A DNA stretch of 64,000 bases from Candidatus Anstonellales archaeon (GTDB lineage: Archaea; Micrarchaeota; Micrarchaeia; Anstonellales; CG1-02-47-40). Shown one piece after another: positions 1 through 8,646 of this stretch; the stretch's first letter is position 1, and each line of letters begins with the position of its first letter. A model generated the notes under the pieces. That model did not search any database and was not told where the DNA came from. It was given only the letters and a program-made list of their open reading frames with translations. A program made the position numbers and the translations under genes. The stretch is taken from contig JAWCQO010000001.1 in NCBI GenBank assembly GCA_038869735.1, positions 1 to 64,000 on the forward strand, read 5' to 3'.

Positions 1-447
1 AATTCATCCTTATCAAACCAGCCGCTATCCCTGCAAAATCGAACAGGGGGTTTGGTATAAGTGCAAAAACAAATATTGCTAGTGCGCCCCACTTTTTTAC
101 TGCAATTATGTTGTTTTCTATCTCTTTTTTATTCTCATCGAGTAGCTTAGTGCTCCCGAGGCCTGCAAGATAGCCGGATACCTCTCCTAATGCAGAACCT
201 ATGCCAAACAAAAATCCAATTATGAACGGATTTGCGAGATTGCCCAGCACTAATAGGGACCAGACGCCAGGTGCTGGAAGGATGACCGTTCCAGATGATA
301 TTAAGCCTATTAAAAAAGCTCCAAAATATCCGAATTTCTCTGGATTTTTAAGAGAAAAAGATAGGTAGTACACAGCAATAATGATAAGAATCGAAGCAAT
401 TATGGTTAAGACTCCCGTGACTTTTTTGCTTAGTGCTGGTAGCTTCA
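1..447 (-). CDS. VTT/DedA-like (SNARE-associated) membrane protein, partial
   Basis: The N-terminal 149 residues of an integral membrane protein are present; the gene runs off the left edge. The chain begins MKLPALSKKV, has a hydrophobic helix at about residues 11-31 and more after residue 40. The PNPLFDFAG segment near residue 131, followed by a glycine-rich hydrophobic helix, is typical of the VTT (DedA/YdjX) family, which includes lipid scramblase-like proteins. No Shine-Dalgarno site precedes the ATG, but a TTATAAAC box on the minus strand lies about 29 nt upstream, which suggests a leaderless transcript. Substrate unknown. Family call fairly sure. Confidence 0.75.
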
Positions 448-641
448 TAAATGGTAGCTTTTAAAATAGTTGTTTATAATTTTTTCATTGTAGATCTTGG
501 GTTATAAAAGCTTAGATTGATAAGATTAACACAATAGTAAAAAAATAACAACATTTATAAAGATATGACACTATAATATTAGAAGATAATGAGAACAGAG
601 TTACGAACCCGGAGAAACCATTGAAATCTGGGGGATTGTAT

Positions 642-1457
642 ATGGAAGAGAGTAAATATCCTCGAGTAGTGTTAATGACACCTGCATATAACGAAGAGAA
701 TAATATTTCAGTTATTATAAAGAGCGGGTTGAAACTTATAAAATGGGGGACTATAGATGACTTTGTAGTGATAGATGACGGTTCCACAGATAACACGGCC
801 TCTGTAGCAAGAAATCTTGGAGCAAAAGTAATTTCTCTTCCAGAAAATAAAGGGAAGGGCACGGCATTTTTGGAAGGATTATTATATGCAAAAAGAAATG
901 GAGCAGATATTTTGATAAGTGTAGATGCGGATTTAGTCTCCCCTCTTACAGAACGCCAGATAGCAAAGGCTATTCTGATGATTTGGAAAGAAAAACAGAA
1001 CATGGTGGTTTTTCCTGTTTATGAGGGAGGCGGGTATACTGGGTGCAACTCGTCTGGACAAAGGGCAATAAAAGTCAGCGCATTAAACTTTCTTTTTGAA
1101 GGGGATGGTTTAGACATTCGTCTTAGCAACTCAAAACCTGCCAAAAGGTTTATGGAGATGTGCAAAGGGTATGGATTGGAAAAAACACTTGATTATTATA
1201 TAAAATCTACAAGTTATATTAATAGATTAGACTTTGCAATGAGATTTTTGGAGCCCTTTAGACATATGAGTGCAGGGTGTCAAAATGAAGAAGTTGATAG
1301 GTGTCTGGCTATAATTTGGAAGCGAAAAAGAAGGATGGAACTTCTTAAGAGAGTTAGATCGAAAGGGTGGCATAGAAAAAAAGGCTTTATGAAAAAGGTG
1401 GCGGCGCATGGTGGGGTGAGCCTTGTCAAAATTCTGACATCATCTAAGCAGGGATAA
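642..1457 (+). CDS. Family 2 glycosyltransferase
   Basis: A GT-A fold glycosyltransferase that would move a sugar from a nucleotide- or lipid-linked donor, probably for cell-surface polysaccharide. The N-terminus carries the GT2 opening (VLMTPAYNEENNIS, then VIDDGSTDNT), and VDADL supplies the metal-binding DxD-type motif. No membrane helices are obvious, so it is probably a cytosolic enzyme similar to dolichyl-phosphate or glucosyl-glycerate-type enzymes. The C-terminal 90 residues are basic. I chose ATG 642 because a GGGGG run sits 7 nt upstream; a TTG at 621 in the same frame, preceded by GGAG, is the alternative. Acceptor unknown. Confidence 0.85.
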   Translation: MEESKYPRVVLMTPAYNEENNISVIIKSGLKLIKWGTIDDFVVIDDGSTDNTASVARNLGAKVISLPENKGKGTAFLEGLLYAKRNGADILISVDADLVSPLTERQIAKAILMIWKEKQNMVVFPVYEGGGYTGCNSSGQRAIKVSALNFLFEGDGLDIRLSNSKPAKRFMEMCKGYGLEKTLDYYIKSTSYINRLDFAMRFLEPFRHMSAGCQNEEVDRCLAIIWKRKRRMELLKRVRSKGWHRKKGFMKKVAAHGGVSLVKILTSSKQG

Positions 1458-1489
1458 GAAAATTAAAGATTATTTGTTTTTTATCTTTT

Positions 1490-1855
1490 GTGTTGTTAGG
1501 CATAAGATTTGTAAAGAACATGAGCCTTACGCGGATGCTCTATTTGGCAGGTGAAGCGAATTTTGATTTTGTAGTCATAAAGAAAAGACCAGCTAAACTT
1601 TCTTGGAAAGAGAAGAGAATGCTTGAGTCCTACACATTAGCTTTGGCAGAAGAAGGGGAGAACGGCTTAGTAGTCATTAATAAAATTGACAGATCCAGAA
1701 TTAATGAACTGCAAGAATCCGGCTTCGATGGAAAGGTTGCGCTTGTTTCCACATACTCCGAAATCAAAAAGCTTAAGGAATTGAGAAAAAAGCTTGAAAG
1801 CGAGTGGTTTGGAGAGGAGTATATAAGAAGAAATCAAGAATATCTCGATGCTTAA
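1490..1855 (+). CDS. Hypothetical protein, 121 aa
   Basis: Not recognised. The frame opens with GTG at 1490; an in-frame ATG at 1520 (MSLTRMLYLAGEANFDF) is an equally good start. The product is mixed alpha/beta in character and ends in a charged helical tail. It contains GLVVINKIDRSRI, which resembles a GTPase NKxD box, but no P-loop or other GTPase motif is present, so I do not call it a GTPase. It follows the glycosyltransferase by 32 nt on the same strand and stops 10 nt before the convergent carbamoyltransferase gene ends. Confidence 0.5.
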   Translation: MLLGIRFVKNMSLTRMLYLAGEANFDFVVIKKRPAKLSWKEKRMLESYTLALAEEGENGLVVINKIDRSRINELQESGFDGKVALVSTYSEIKKLKELRKKLESEWFGEEYIRRNQEYLDA

Positions 1856-1865
1856 ATGGCAGAAA

Positions 1866-3626
1866 CTAATCGTCTGCGTATTTCTCGCTATCCCATTCAA
1901 ACTCAAGGTTATCTTCCTTTTTTATTAGATAATCCTCCAATACCAAGTAATCGATTCCTGTTCCTGTGAAACACATAAACGCATCATATGGAGTACAGAC
2001 GATGGGCTCTCCCCGAATATTAAATGAAGTATTAATAAGGATAGGGATGCCTGATAGTTTCCCAAACTCCTTTATTAAATCATAATATTCCTCATTTTGA
2101 TATCGCCTTATTGTTTGAAGTCTTCCGCTTCCGTCAACATGCGTTACTGCTGGTATTTTTGAGCGCCAGTTCTCCTTGATTGGATAAACCATAAGCATAA
2201 AATCGGTGGGCTTTGGGATTGGATAATCACAATCGAAATATTTGGGAGCATCATCTTCGCACACTACCGGAGCAAAAGGTCTAAATAGTTCACGGTGTTT
2301 TACCTTCATATTAAGAATATTCTTCATTTGCGGATTGCAAGGATTTGAGAGGATGCTTCGTGCGCCTAGGGCCCTCGGCCCCCATTCCATCCTTCCCTGA
2401 AACCAACCAACTATGTTGTTTTCGTAAATTAATTTTGCTGTTTTTGATATCTTTTCCCTTTTACTTGTGAATCGCGTAAATTTTATATCGTTATCTTGTA
2501 GAAAAGCAAGAATCTGTTCGTTTGAGAAGTTGGGGCCAAGATAGGCTGTTTTCATTTCGTATTTTCGCTCTTGAGAAAAAACAGAGTTATAGATGAACAG
2601 AGCTGCTCCCAGACTCCCTCCGCCGTCGGATGCGTTTGGCTGAATCCAGACGTCTTTGAATGGAGTACGTGATAGTATCTTACCATTATATACACTATTA
2701 AGGGCAACCCCTCCTGCCATAACAAGATTTGTGCATTTTGTTTCTTTAAAGAGGTGGTTTAGGATACGACTTATAACTTCTTCTGTAATGAGTTGTACAG
2801 CTGCTGCTATATCTTTGTGCCTCTGAGTAATTTCTTCGTTTTTTCTTCTTACAGGTCCACCCAAGAGATCACAGAGCTTTTTTGATGGCATTTTGTTGCT
2901 TGCAAGATAAGAAAAATACTCCATATCCAGCCTATAACTTCCATCAGACTTTATGTCAATAATTGAAAGCAATTTTTTGTAGTATGGATTTGCTTCTTTG
3001 TTCATATTTCCGTATGCAGCAAGACCCATTACTTTATATTCAGAGTTATTTACTGAAAAACCAAGATAGGCAGTTATGGTTGAATAAAGGAGACCTATTG
3101 ATGAAGGAAAGCGGATCTCTTTGTTTAGGATTATTTTATTTTTTTCACCCACGCCGTAAGCGGTAGTTGTCCATTCACCTACACCATCAATTGTAAGAAT
3201 TGCTGCTCTCTGAAACGGACTTGAAAAAAAAGCACTTGCTGCATGTGCAATGTGGTGCTCAACGAAGAAGATTTCACCTTCATAAGGTATGCGTTTTTTG
3301 ATTACTTCTTTTATTCTGACTTTTTCTGAGAGATAAGACGGCATTGCACCGGCAAATGTAAAGAAACTATATGGGAATGTATCTAAATATTGGTAGACGA
3401 TGCGCTCAAATTTTAAGAAAGGCTTTTCATAAAATGCAACACAGTCTATATCGGTTGGTTTAAGTCCCTCACTCTCCAAGCACCACCGGATAGCATTTAT
3501 AGGAAAAGAATTATCATGTTTTTTTCGTGTGAATCTTTCTTCCTCTGCTGCTGCAACACAGATTCCATCTCGTATAAGAGAAGCCGATGCATCATGGTAA
3601 TAACAGCCAATACCAAGAACATTCAT
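1866..3626 (-). CDS. NodU/CmcH/SxtI-type O-carbamoyltransferase
   Basis: An ATP- and carbamoyl-phosphate-dependent carbamoyltransferase that would carbamoylate a hydroxyl group on a small molecule or glycan. The N-terminal Kae1-like ASKHA domain is visible from GIGCYYHDASASL near residue 5, with the metal-site HHIAHAAS segment near residue 127. The C-terminal YrdC-like domain carries the family signature GRMEWGPRALGARSI. Length (586 aa) is normal. ATG 3626 is chosen over GTG 3635 because AGGTGA sits 5-6 nt before it. It is the last gene of a tight run: SGNH hydrolase, DUF5989, two SxtJ-like pieces, then this. The same combination surrounds sxtI in saxitoxin clusters. The acceptor is unknown; toxin synthesis is not implied. 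Confidence 0.9.
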   Translation of the reverse strand: MNVLGIGCYYHDASASLIRDGICVAAAEEERFTRKKHDNSFPINAIRWCLESEGLKPTDIDCVAFYEKPFLKFERIVYQYLDTFPYSFFTFAGAMPSYLSEKVRIKEVIKKRIPYEGEIFFVEHHIAHAASAFFSSPFQRAAILTIDGVGEWTTTAYGVGEKNKIILNKEIRFPSSIGLLYSTITAYLGFSVNNSEYKVMGLAAYGNMNKEANPYYKKLLSIIDIKSDGSYRLDMEYFSYLASNKMPSKKLCDLLGGPVRRKNEEITQRHKDIAAAVQLITEEVISRILNHLFKETKCTNLVMAGGVALNSVYNGKILSRTPFKDVWIQPNASDGGGSLGAALFIYNSVFSQERKYEMKTAYLGPNFSNEQILAFLQDNDIKFTRFTSKREKISKTAKLIYENNIVGWFQGRMEWGPRALGARSILSNPCNPQMKNILNMKVKHRELFRPFAPVVCEDDAPKYFDCDYPIPKPTDFMLMVYPIKENWRSKIPAVTHVDGSGRLQTIRRYQNEEYYDLIKEFGKLSGIPILINTSFNIRGEPIVCTPYDAFMCFTGTGIDYLVLEDYLIKKEDNLEFEWDSEKYADD

Positions 3627-3635
3627 CGCTTTCAC

Positions 3636-3887
3636 CTAGAATCTTCGCTTGTATGTCTCCTTAGTTCCTTTTCCAAGAGTTGTGTCTATCCAGTAGGTCT
3701 CAGCGTTATTTGAAATTTGTTTATCAAGAAAATGCTTTCCCAAAGTCTTTGAGAGTATGGCCGTAATCCCTATTCCAAGTATATAGACAAAAAAAAGGAG
3801 CCCTGTATTAAAGAGAATTGAGATGGTTTCTCCGAAATCCCTAACGCCAATTTTAAAGCCGGATATAAACGCCCTTAGATTCTTCAT
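3636..3887 (-). CDS. Small membrane protein, like the C-terminal half of SxtJ
   Basis: An 83-residue protein with one clear membrane helix (about residues 26-46, hydrophobic stretch GLLFFVYILGIGITAIL) and a soluble tail containing AETYW. The order of an amphipathic helix, a long hydrophobic helix, a short basic segment and a YW-containing tail resembles the second half of the SxtJ membrane family. The preceding frame resembles the first half. Start ATG overlaps the previous stop in an ATGA arrangement, so translation is probably coupled, and the carbamoyltransferase follows 10 nt later. The SxtJ assignment is from memory of the family and from gene order, and is tentative. Confidence 0.55.
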   Translation of the reverse strand: MKNLRAFISGFKIGVRDFGETISILFNTGLLFFVYILGIGITAILSKTLGKHFLDKQISNNAETYWIDTTLGKGTKETYKRRF

Positions 3888-4108
3888 ATAAATAACCGCT
3901 TCAGCAGATTGGATATTAAAACTAAAAGAAAAACTAGGAAAAGAATATGAGGATAGCTGACTTCCTTTGGTAGTTTATTTGTAAATGAAAGAAGCAAGAA
4001 AAGGATAAGAGAAAAAAAAATGAAGGAGAGGATGTACCCCACTTTGTGTCCGAAATTAGCCATTTTCAACTCTTCTTTTTTAGATTTTATGTTGATTGCC
4101 CAATCCAT
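3884..4108 (-). CDS. Small membrane protein, like the N-terminal half of SxtJ
   Basis: From ATG 4108 the product has 74 residues: a charged start (MDWAINIKSKKEELKMANFG), then two hydrophobic helices. The charged KKEELKMANFGHKVGY segment running into the first helix is like the N-terminus of SxtJ-type proteins. Other in-frame starts lie at 4156 (overlapping the DUF5989 gene by 14 nt) and 4189. I prefer 4108 for an AAGG site 8-9 nt upstream and clean spacing after the DUF5989 stop. Its TGA overlaps the ATG of the next frame. Together the two frames would make one SxtJ of about 157 residues, so this may be a natural split or an old frameshift. Confidence 0.5.
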   Translation of the reverse strand: MDWAINIKSKKEELKMANFGHKVGYILSFIFFSLILFLLLSFTNKLPKEVSYPHILFLVFLLVLISNLLKRLFI

Positions 4109-4142
4109 AAATTCAGCCTTTTTGTAGCAAATTTCCAATTTT

Positions 4143-4304
4143 TTAAATAAAGGCATAGACAAATTGGGAGAGTGCAGTTGTTTGAGCAAGTAATATCAAA
4201 ACACCTATTATCGCGAGCAAAATAAAAATTGGTGCGAGCCACCACAGTTTTCGTATGCGTATGAATTCAATAAGTTCGGAAATGAATGAAGGCTCTTTAC
4301 TCAT
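4143..4304 (-). CDS. DUF5989 (SxtK-like) 53-aa membrane protein
   Basis: A short gene that is easily missed. The product starts MSKEPSFISELIEFIRIRK, continues with LWWLAPIF and one membrane helix, and ends in the aromatic QFVYAFI. The pattern of an acidic start, an E-x-x-E/F-I-R-x-R-K-x-W-W-L-x-P-I core, one helix and an FxY-x-F end is the DUF5989 profile. That family is a usual neighbour of NodU/SxtI carbamoyltransferases. Its ATG overlaps the stop of the SGNH hydrolase gene (ATGAGTAA), so translation is coupled. Function is unknown in all organisms; a membrane anchor or small subunit of a carbamoylation machine is an inference. Confidence 0.8.
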   Translation of the reverse strand: MSKEPSFISELIEFIRIRKLWWLAPIFILLAIIGVLILLAQTTALSQFVYAFI

Positions 4305-5484
4305 TATTTTTCAACTCGTTATATACGGCGGTAGCAATTAGATCAGCTATAATCTCATTTCCTATTTTGTTAAGATGGTATAAGTCTATATATGTTGTAT
4401 CTGAGGTGTTACTAAATGCATCTTTTAGATCATAAAATTTAAATGAATATCTTCTGGGATGAGTAACAACCTTGTTGTATACTGCTTGAAAGAACGGCTT
4501 CAGCTCTTCTCGGTTTAGCAAAAAATCAAGCTCCTCTTGTGACTTCTTTTCTTTTGTAAATAGAACTGGCTGCCAGAAATAGAGGGACTTAAAACCGTAG
4601 CCTTTTGAGAGTATATCAATTGTTTTTAAGTTTTCAAAATAGACATTGGATACCTCCTCTGACAAAGACGCTAATCTATCCTCAGAGTAGAGTTTCTTCT
4701 TTTCTCCAAAGAGAGTCTTTGATACTTTCAGAACGATTTTTCCAATGCTTGTTTGGTAGAAGATTGGGGTTATGAGGTTAAATCTTTTATTTAGCCCGAA
4801 ATCTAATTTTCTGTTTTCAATTCCATAAGGAACCCCTGCTTCACCTGCATGGTACGCTGCCAAGGCTTCATTTATGCCATCGTAAAAAATTGCATAATGA
4901 GGTACATTTCCTTTTCTAAGCTCAAGGAGGAGCCTTATCTCTGACTGAGTATTAACATAGCCGCTTTCCCCAAAATTCGTTACATTTACACTTACTCCTT
5001 TCTCACAAAGTTTTCTTGAAAGAAGCGAAGGAAGAGTAAAGTTATCGGGTACACCGTGTCCCCATGCTGTTGAGCCTCCGAAAAAGAAAATCTTTATAGA
5101 GTTGTTATTTGAACATGGGTTGAAAGTAAAACGCAAAGAATCGTGGTTTGTGTTTATGTATTTTCCGGAGATGTTAGGGCGCCTAATATAGTCTATATAG
5201 GGGGAGTACTCCATAACAGAGGCAGGTTCATCTTCATATATGAAATATTCCTTCAAAAATGATTGGTTTTTATATTCACCTGCACGAATGACAGATGGAG
5301 TGCTATTTAGGGATTTAAAAACGGATATTACACCAAAAGCTGCGACTTCTAAAAATGCGAGCATAAGAAGGGAGATTATCAGTATAACGAAAGCGGAATA
5401 TGCAACTTTTGAGTAGGGAGAAAGATGAGTAGATAGGATTAAGTAGTATTTTTCAAATCTATTTTCTCTGGATTTGGTGTTCAT
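4297..5484 (-). CDS. Membrane-anchored SGNH/GDSL-type hydrolase
   Basis: A 395-residue protein with one N-terminal membrane helix (about residues 26-52) and an extracytoplasmic SGNH-type domain. Block I is FFGGSTAWGHG with the nucleophile serine, block II is near NFGESGYVN, block III is YDGINEA (the N of SGNH) and block V is DLYHLNKIGN with the catalytic Asp/His pair. Members act as esterases or O-acyl hydrolases on lipids, glycans or natural products. ATG overlaps the GatE stop by four bases, so it is in the same transcription unit. In saxitoxin clusters sxtL, a GDSL hydrolase, sits beside sxtIJK; the same pairing is seen here. Confidence 0.8.
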   Translation of the reverse strand: MNTKSRENRFEKYYLILSTHLSPYSKVAYSAFVILIISLLMLAFLEVAAFGVISVFKSLNSTPSVIRAGEYKNQSFLKEYFIYEDEPASVMEYSPYIDYIRRPNISGKYINTNHDSLRFTFNPCSNNNSIKIFFFGGSTAWGHGVPDNFTLPSLLSRKLCEKGVSVNVTNFGESGYVNTQSEIRLLLELRKGNVPHYAIFYDGINEALAAYHAGEAGVPYGIENRKLDFGLNKRFNLITPIFYQTSIGKIVLKVSKTLFGEKKKLYSEDRLASLSEEVSNVYFENLKTIDILSKGYGFKSLYFWQPVLFTKEKKSQEELDFLLNREELKPFFQAVYNKVVTHPRRYSFKFYDLKDAFSNTSDTTYIDLYHLNKIGNEIIADLIATAVYNELKNNE

Positions 5485-7280
5485 TTCTGCTCACTATTCA
5501 TGGCACTTCGGAGTTCTTCGCTGTCTATTCTTAGCCTATATTTTTCCATTATTTTTGAAATATCCCGTTCCTCTTGCAAGATGATTCTCCTGAGTTCTTC
5601 TCCGCTTATTTTTGAAAGATTCAGTTCTGCTACCGCCTCCTGCGCTGTCTTGCCAGTTACCATTTTTTTTAGTATTTCTGGGAGCGCTGCTTTTGCAAAC
5701 AGACCGGAGGAATAGGCAGAGAAGAGATCTGAGAGAGTTATTTCTAAATTCTTTGATTCGAAACCTTCTCTCCTCAATTGAGTAAGTGTCTTTGTCAGCG
5801 TAACGGCTATTAGAGAAGGGTTCCCAAACTTTTCTGAGAGCGATAAGAACAGATTCAGATGTTTTGATTTTAGCATCTGGGAAGCAAGTTCCTTGTTGTT
5901 TAGAAGGCGTTCAACTTTTTCTTTTATTTTGTGAGGTTTTTTGCTTTCGACCCTCCGGTTAATTTCTTCAAGCATTTCTTTAGTTATTCGGATAGGGGGG
6001 ATGTCGGTTTCTGGATACATGCGAGCTCCTCCTCCTAAGGGCCGCATATAAGAGGTAGTCCCATCTGCATTTGCCCTGCGAGTTTCTGATGGCACTGCCA
6101 GTTCCATAGCCCGTGTCCAGACAGCTAAAAGAGCTTTTCTGGCTGTCCTTTCATCTCCTATAACCAAAACAAAGGCGTCATCTTCGCCTAAATTGAGTCG
6201 AGTCTTTAGTTTTTCTAATTCTTCATTGCTAATCGAGTATCTGCTTAAATCTTCGTCTGAGTGTAATATTCCTCCTACGCCAGCTGTTTTTGCATAAAAA
6301 GAAAGTTCGGTGCCATATCTTATGCCTGGGCATAACTCAAATCCCAGGATACCCTTATGCTTTGGAAGACGTATTCCGAAGACCCCACATTTTTGTGATA
6401 GCATTTTTTTTATCATTGCACAGCGAGTATTTGTAAAAACGCTTGTAACTTCTGAGATATAGGCTGGAAAACCACTAAACTCGCCGAACCTCGATTTGAG
6501 ATTGTTCATGAGCTCCAAAAGACTATTCTGTCGCTTTATTTCATTTTCAATTAGAGTAGGCAACTGGTTTAGCTCCTGAGCTCCTTTTATTTCGACACGT
6601 GCACCCCCTTCAACTGATATGTTGAGGTCTTGTCTGATAGTACCTATGCCACGTTGGACTCTTCCTGAAAGTCGAAGGATTTCGCCTATGATGGACGCTA
6701 CTTCCTTTGCATGCTCTCCGTCAATGATTTCGGGAGCTGTTGCTATTTCAACTAGCGGAATACCCAACCTACCAAGAGAGTAGAGGGTTTCTCCTTTTTT
6801 TCTCTCAATTATTCCTGCGCTTTCTTCCTCAAGACATATAGTCTGTATGCCAACGTGGCCTCGTGACGTCTCTACCGAACCTCCTACTGCAAGTAGCATT
6901 GTTCGTTGGAAGCCTGAAGTGTCTGAGCCGTCAATCACTGTTTTTCGCATAACTTGAACTTCATCAACTGGTGTTGAGCCAAAATAGTTAGCTAGCTCTA
7001 ACGCAAACAATAGCGCTTCGGGATTTATTTTGTGAGGGGGTTCTTCATCTAACTCGACAAGACAGGAGTATTGATAAGGAGCAAGATAGGTAAATGACTT
7101 ATCAGATGAGGCTTCAAAAAGTGCAGCTGAGTCTAGGGTCCCAATTTCAGATGAGACGGGGTGCAGTCGTCTCTTGATTATTCGGGAAGGAATAACTTCT
7201 GACTCGGTTGGAGGGGATGGACAATTGCAAAACAGTTTATTTGTGTCAAGTCGCTGATGGATTTCAAGTCCACACTTCAT
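5481..7280 (-). CDS. gatE: Glutamyl-tRNA(Gln) amidotransferase subunit E
   Basis: GatE binds misacylated Glu-tRNA(Gln), phosphorylates the glutamyl group and uses ammonia from GatD to make Gln-tRNA(Gln). This is the archaea-specific route. The GatB-like kinase domain opens at CGLEIHQRL and the zinc-type CNCPSPP follows; MRKTVIDGSDTSGFQRT and the TDIPPIRIT motif are recognisable. The C-terminal helical YqeY/tail domain ends near residue 590. At 599 residues it is slightly short because it starts almost directly at the GLEIHQ motif. Its ATG overlaps the gatD stop (ATGA), as expected for a heterodimer. No glutaminyl-tRNA synthetase is seen in the window. Confidence 0.95.
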   Translation of the reverse strand: MKCGLEIHQRLDTNKLFCNCPSPPTESEVIPSRIIKRRLHPVSSEIGTLDSAALFEASSDKSFTYLAPYQYSCLVELDEEPPHKINPEALLFALELANYFGSTPVDEVQVMRKTVIDGSDTSGFQRTMLLAVGGSVETSRGHVGIQTICLEEESAGIIERKKGETLYSLGRLGIPLVEIATAPEIIDGEHAKEVASIIGEILRLSGRVQRGIGTIRQDLNISVEGGARVEIKGAQELNQLPTLIENEIKRQNSLLELMNNLKSRFGEFSGFPAYISEVTSVFTNTRCAMIKKMLSQKCGVFGIRLPKHKGILGFELCPGIRYGTELSFYAKTAGVGGILHSDEDLSRYSISNEELEKLKTRLNLGEDDAFVLVIGDERTARKALLAVWTRAMELAVPSETRRANADGTTSYMRPLGGGARMYPETDIPPIRITKEMLEEINRRVESKKPHKIKEKVERLLNNKELASQMLKSKHLNLFLSLSEKFGNPSLIAVTLTKTLTQLRREGFESKNLEITLSDLFSAYSSGLFAKAALPEILKKMVTGKTAQEAVAELNLSKISGEELRRIILQEERDISKIMEKYRLRIDSEELRSAMNSEQK

Positions 7281-8608
7281 ATCAAACTACTCCTTTCTGT
7301 AATCTCTCCTGCAATGTTTCTCTCCATTTCTTCCTTAATCCTCTTCGGGTCTTTCTCGTGGCCAAGAACCCACATAAGCTTAACCAAGGCAGTTTCTGGA
7401 ATCATGTCACAACCGTTTCCAATTACACCTGTTTCTAGAAGTCTTCTTCCATTGGCATAAACATTCATATCAATGCGACCGAAGATTGTTTGAGGAGCTA
7501 TCACTATAGGGATGCCTGAAGTACATAACTCTTTTATGGAATCTATAATTGGGGGGGTGAATCCATCTCCCAAATAGTTTGTGCTGACATGACCCAAACC
7601 CGTAGCTGCAATAACTACCCCGTCATATTTTGAAAGTGAAGATATAAATTCAGGCTTTATTCCTGGGTGGGCGTATATTAGCGCAACGTTTGGATTTAAA
7701 CGGTTATCAAATTTGAGCTGGCGACCTTCATCACGCTTTCGATAGCTGGTTAAAGGAGACACGGATTTTTTTAAATAATCTATTATGGCGAGTGGCTCGC
7801 CACCTATTGTTTGAAAGGCGTCTCTGCGAGATGTGTGCATTTTTCTTACTCTTGTTCCAAGATGAAAATAGCAGAAGTCGTCGCTTGAAGTCGCATGCAT
7901 GCAAACACCTACATGGGCAATATCTGACTTTGCGCATAGGACAGAGCAGATAAGATTTATCTTATTGTCAGATGAACCCCTATCAGTGGAGCGCTGTGAA
8001 CCTGTAAGGACTATCGGAATAGGAGGGTCCTGAAGCATAAATGAGAGAGCAGCAGCACTATATCCCATCGTATCAGTACCATGAGCTATAACTACTCCCT
8101 CTGTTCCACTCTTAATTACGTCATATACTTCCTTTGCCATTATTGACCAATGTTGTGGAGTCATGTCCTCAGATAAAATATTGAAAATCTGTTTCGTATC
8201 AAATGAAGCAAGGGAGTGTAATTCATGGAATTCTGAAACGATTTCCTCGGCTGAAACAGAGGGTTTAACTGCTCCGGTTTCATATTCTACCTTAGAAGCT
8301 ATCGTACCGCCACAGGCAAGAACAGATATTCTTTTTTTTGGAATTTGGAGAGTGGAGGGAACAGTTATGACTTCGTCTTCTTTTTGAATCCTTCCTTTGG
8401 ATAAAAGTGAGATATCAGATATTGTGTTAATGTCTATACCGATGTTATATCCGTTATCTAGCTTCAGAACTATACAACTGGGGTCACCAAACCCTATTTT
8501 TGGAAGGAGCATGCCTTCAAAAGTTAAATCGTCTCTTACTACTTTTATCTTGTCCCCTTCCTCAATTCCCTTTTTAGATAATAATTCTCTAACGGACTCA
8601 GAATACAT
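7277..8608 (-). CDS. gatD: Glutamyl-tRNA(Gln) amidotransferase subunit D
   Basis: GatD is the asparaginase-type amidase that releases ammonia from glutamine or asparagine for GatE. A small N-terminal beta-barrel domain (residues 1-85) is followed by the type I/II L-asparaginase fold. Catalytic threonine motifs are visible: ACGGTIAS at about residues 98-105 and AHGTDTMGYSA at about 175-185, with the conserved lysine/aspartate region between. Length 443 aa is normal. It follows the Elp3 gene by 38 nt in the same direction and overlaps gatE by four bases. A stand-alone asparaginase is excluded by the N-terminal domain and the gatE partner. Confidence 0.95.
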   Translation of the reverse strand: MYSESVRELLSKKGIEEGDKIKVVRDDLTFEGMLLPKIGFGDPSCIVLKLDNGYNIGIDINTISDISLLSKGRIQKEDEVITVPSTLQIPKKRISVLACGGTIASKVEYETGAVKPSVSAEEIVSEFHELHSLASFDTKQIFNILSEDMTPQHWSIMAKEVYDVIKSGTEGVVIAHGTDTMGYSAAALSFMLQDPPIPIVLTGSQRSTDRGSSDNKINLICSVLCAKSDIAHVGVCMHATSSDDFCYFHLGTRVRKMHTSRRDAFQTIGGEPLAIIDYLKKSVSPLTSYRKRDEGRQLKFDNRLNPNVALIYAHPGIKPEFISSLSKYDGVVIAATGLGHVSTNYLGDGFTPPIIDSIKELCTSGIPIVIAPQTIFGRIDMNVYANGRRLLETGVIGNGCDMIPETALVKLMWVLGHEKDPKRIKEEMERNIAGEITERSSLI

Positions 8609-8646
8609 GTTCTAGAGATTTGGAAGATGCAATTAAAAAATATACC

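Noticed and set aside
512-1003. 163-codon frame antisense to the glycosyltransferase gene
   Set aside because: Shadow of the real gene; it lies over a clear GT2 domain and has no features of its own.
1866-3626. Kae1/Qri7 tRNA t6A enzyme
   Set aside because: The N-terminal fold is shared, but the C-terminal GRMEWGPRALGARSI domain and length mark a NodU-type carbamoyltransferase.
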